64,000 nt of DNA, taken from Sorex araneus (taxonomy: Eukaryota > Chordata > Mammalia > Eulipotyphla > Soricidae). The notes under the pieces were generated by a model, which saw nothing but the letters and a program-made list of their open reading frames with translations, had not been told where the DNA came from and searched no databases. The position numbers and the translations under genes were made by a program. Below are positions 62,226 through 64,000 of the stretch, in pieces. The stretch spans positions 82,772,494-82,836,493 of the forward strand of contig NC_073313.1 in NCBI RefSeq assembly GCF_027595985.1, written 5' to 3'. Every line of letters begins with the position of its first letter. Position 1 is the first letter of the stretch.

Positions 62226-63228
62226 AAATATTTTTTATTTTACATCTAAGGAGAATGAATGGGGACCCTAACCATATTCTAACATAGACTCTCTGTGGAT
62301 TTAAAGTGTGGTGCGCGCACTTCATAGAGTTTGTAAAGGTTAAAACATCTTGATCCTTCTAGAAGGTTAGCAGGTGTCTGATCAGCAAAGTCAGTTGCAG
62401 TGCTTTGACCATGGTGGGTTTCTGTAACTCCTCGCACTGTGCCTGTGATTGTAGTTGCAGCCCTTGGAGGAGAGTGGGAATGAGATCAGTCGGGACTGTT
62501 CATGTCTTGGACAACGAGGAGCCAGTGAAATCGAGCTACTTGCTCTCCCAACAAAGTGAGCTGACCCAGGGAAAATGAATCCTGAAGGCGACTTGTATTC
62601 CCAGGGGCTCATCATGAAGCTAATAAAAGTATATTTGGTGATGGAAAGAACCAAGTGAGAGTAGCCTGTTCCCATAGGAGTGACCATTTCTCTATGTTTA
62701 GGGAAGAGGCAGCTTTAGAAAAGTATCATCAAAGAGCGTATGCAAATCAGCACGAGCCTACCAGTCTGGCAGGCATTAGTGCTGGCGGCAAAGAAATTAG
62801 GTTGAAGGCCTGGAAGAATGGTTAAAAGATGTCCAGCACAACCCGAGGTCAGTGTGGCTTTGGGGTGCTAGCCACATGAGCTGACTCTGACAGCATAGCC
62901 ACTCTGCTCGGGAAAACAATTAACTGGCAGGACTTGAAGATTGACAACCTGTTGAAGCCTATTTACTAGCTAGACTGCAGGCAAAAATGTGTGTTATTTT
63001 CTGTGATTGGTTTTGTTGCAGAGTGCTACAGTTAGTTTTTAGTTTGCTGGTTCCAACTCACTAAAGCCGTGTGAAAATAAAGCATATTGGGGCAAATACA
63101 GCATAGTAGATTATTTAGGAAAAGTTCCCCTAATGAAAATTTTAATGGGCAAGTGGAAATGATCTTATGTATAAATGCTACAAGATTAATGAAAAATGAT
63201 TAGGTTAGTAAGGAGCTGAAACAAAATA
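62226..63228. other. SINE-free intronic DNA, 1.0 kb
   Basis: No exon or repeat recognised. An octamer-like 'tatgcaaatcag' near 62739 is noted without further support. Confidence 0.45.
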
Positions 63229-63430
63229 GTTTTTGGGGGGATGGTTGGGGAGTGGAGGGCCATACTCAGCAGTGCTCAGAGGCTACTCCTGGCTCTGTGC
63301 TCAGGAATCACCCCTGTTTGTGTGGGGGTGCTGGGGGGATGACACACATCCCATATGCAGTGTCAGGGATTGAATCAAGATCTGTCACATGCAAGGCCAG
63401 TGTCTTACCCCTGCACTAGCTTTCCTTGCT
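63229..63430 (-). mobile_element. SOR-type SINE, diverged
   Basis: 'gggccatactcagcagtgct', 'ggctctgtgctcaggaatca' and 'acatgcaaggccagtgtctt' on the minus strand. Confidence 0.82.
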
Positions 63431-63452
63431 TCCAAGTTTCTAAAAATTGCAT

Positions 63453-64000
<548 letters not shown>

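Overview
This is mammalian nuclear DNA, almost certainly from a shrew (Soricidae), most likely the common shrew Sorex araneus. About one hundred copies of a tRNA-derived SINE fill the window. Its head carries good RNA polymerase III A and B boxes and its body reads '...GAGCACCGCCAGGAGTAA...', as in the soricid SOR SINE. An RTE-clade LINE at 14.7-18.2 kb matches what I know of RTE1_Sar, a retrotransposon described from S. araneus and parasitic nematodes. Both names are from memory; no search was run.

Layout. 0-1.2 kb: the 3' end of an L1, then a processed retrocopy of MRPL2 (mitochondrial ribosomal protein uL2m) with a 10-bp target duplication. 1.4-2.3 kb: RTE-derived fragments. 2.5-4.65 kb: an L1 with a twin-priming inversion. 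5.0-5.6 kb: a 16-bp minisatellite with an inverted arm. 5.8-14.7 kb: SINEs, L1 tails and two large purine microsatellites that sit in SINE tails. 14.7-18.2 kb: a near full-length but dead RTE element lying inside an older SINE and itself carrying a younger SINE. 18-37 kb: SINE-dense intergenic DNA with older MIR and L1 fragments and a SINE-free gap at 25.6-26.9 kb. 37.9-39.2 kb: a composite CA-rich minisatellite. 40.1-42.4 kb: a CpG island with the first two coding exons of HS6ST2 (heparan sulfate 6-O-sulfotransferase 2). 42.05 kb to the end: the start of a large HS6ST2 intron full of SINEs, many antisense to the gene, ending in a CTTT/CTTC microsatellite.

HS6ST2 is the only functional protein-coding gene I can support. 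Exon 1 (40182-40612) encodes the N-terminal extension of the long isoform. Exon 2 (41532-42050) encodes the shared start (MDEKSNK...), the type II membrane anchor and the PAPS-binding loop. The remaining catalytic exons lie beyond the window. The MRPL2 copy is intronless, frameshifted near its start and best called a pseudogene, although its core is intact.

The most interesting biology is the mobile-element genealogy. One window holds an autonomous RTE, a shortened derivative that joins the RTE leader directly to the RTE 3' end, and four copies of a second SINE family made of a tRNA-like head, a piece of RTE leader and the RTE 3' tail. These look like the steps by which a LINE gives rise to its own SINE. 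Repeat boundaries are by eye, usually good to about 10 bp, and exact where a target-site duplication is quoted.
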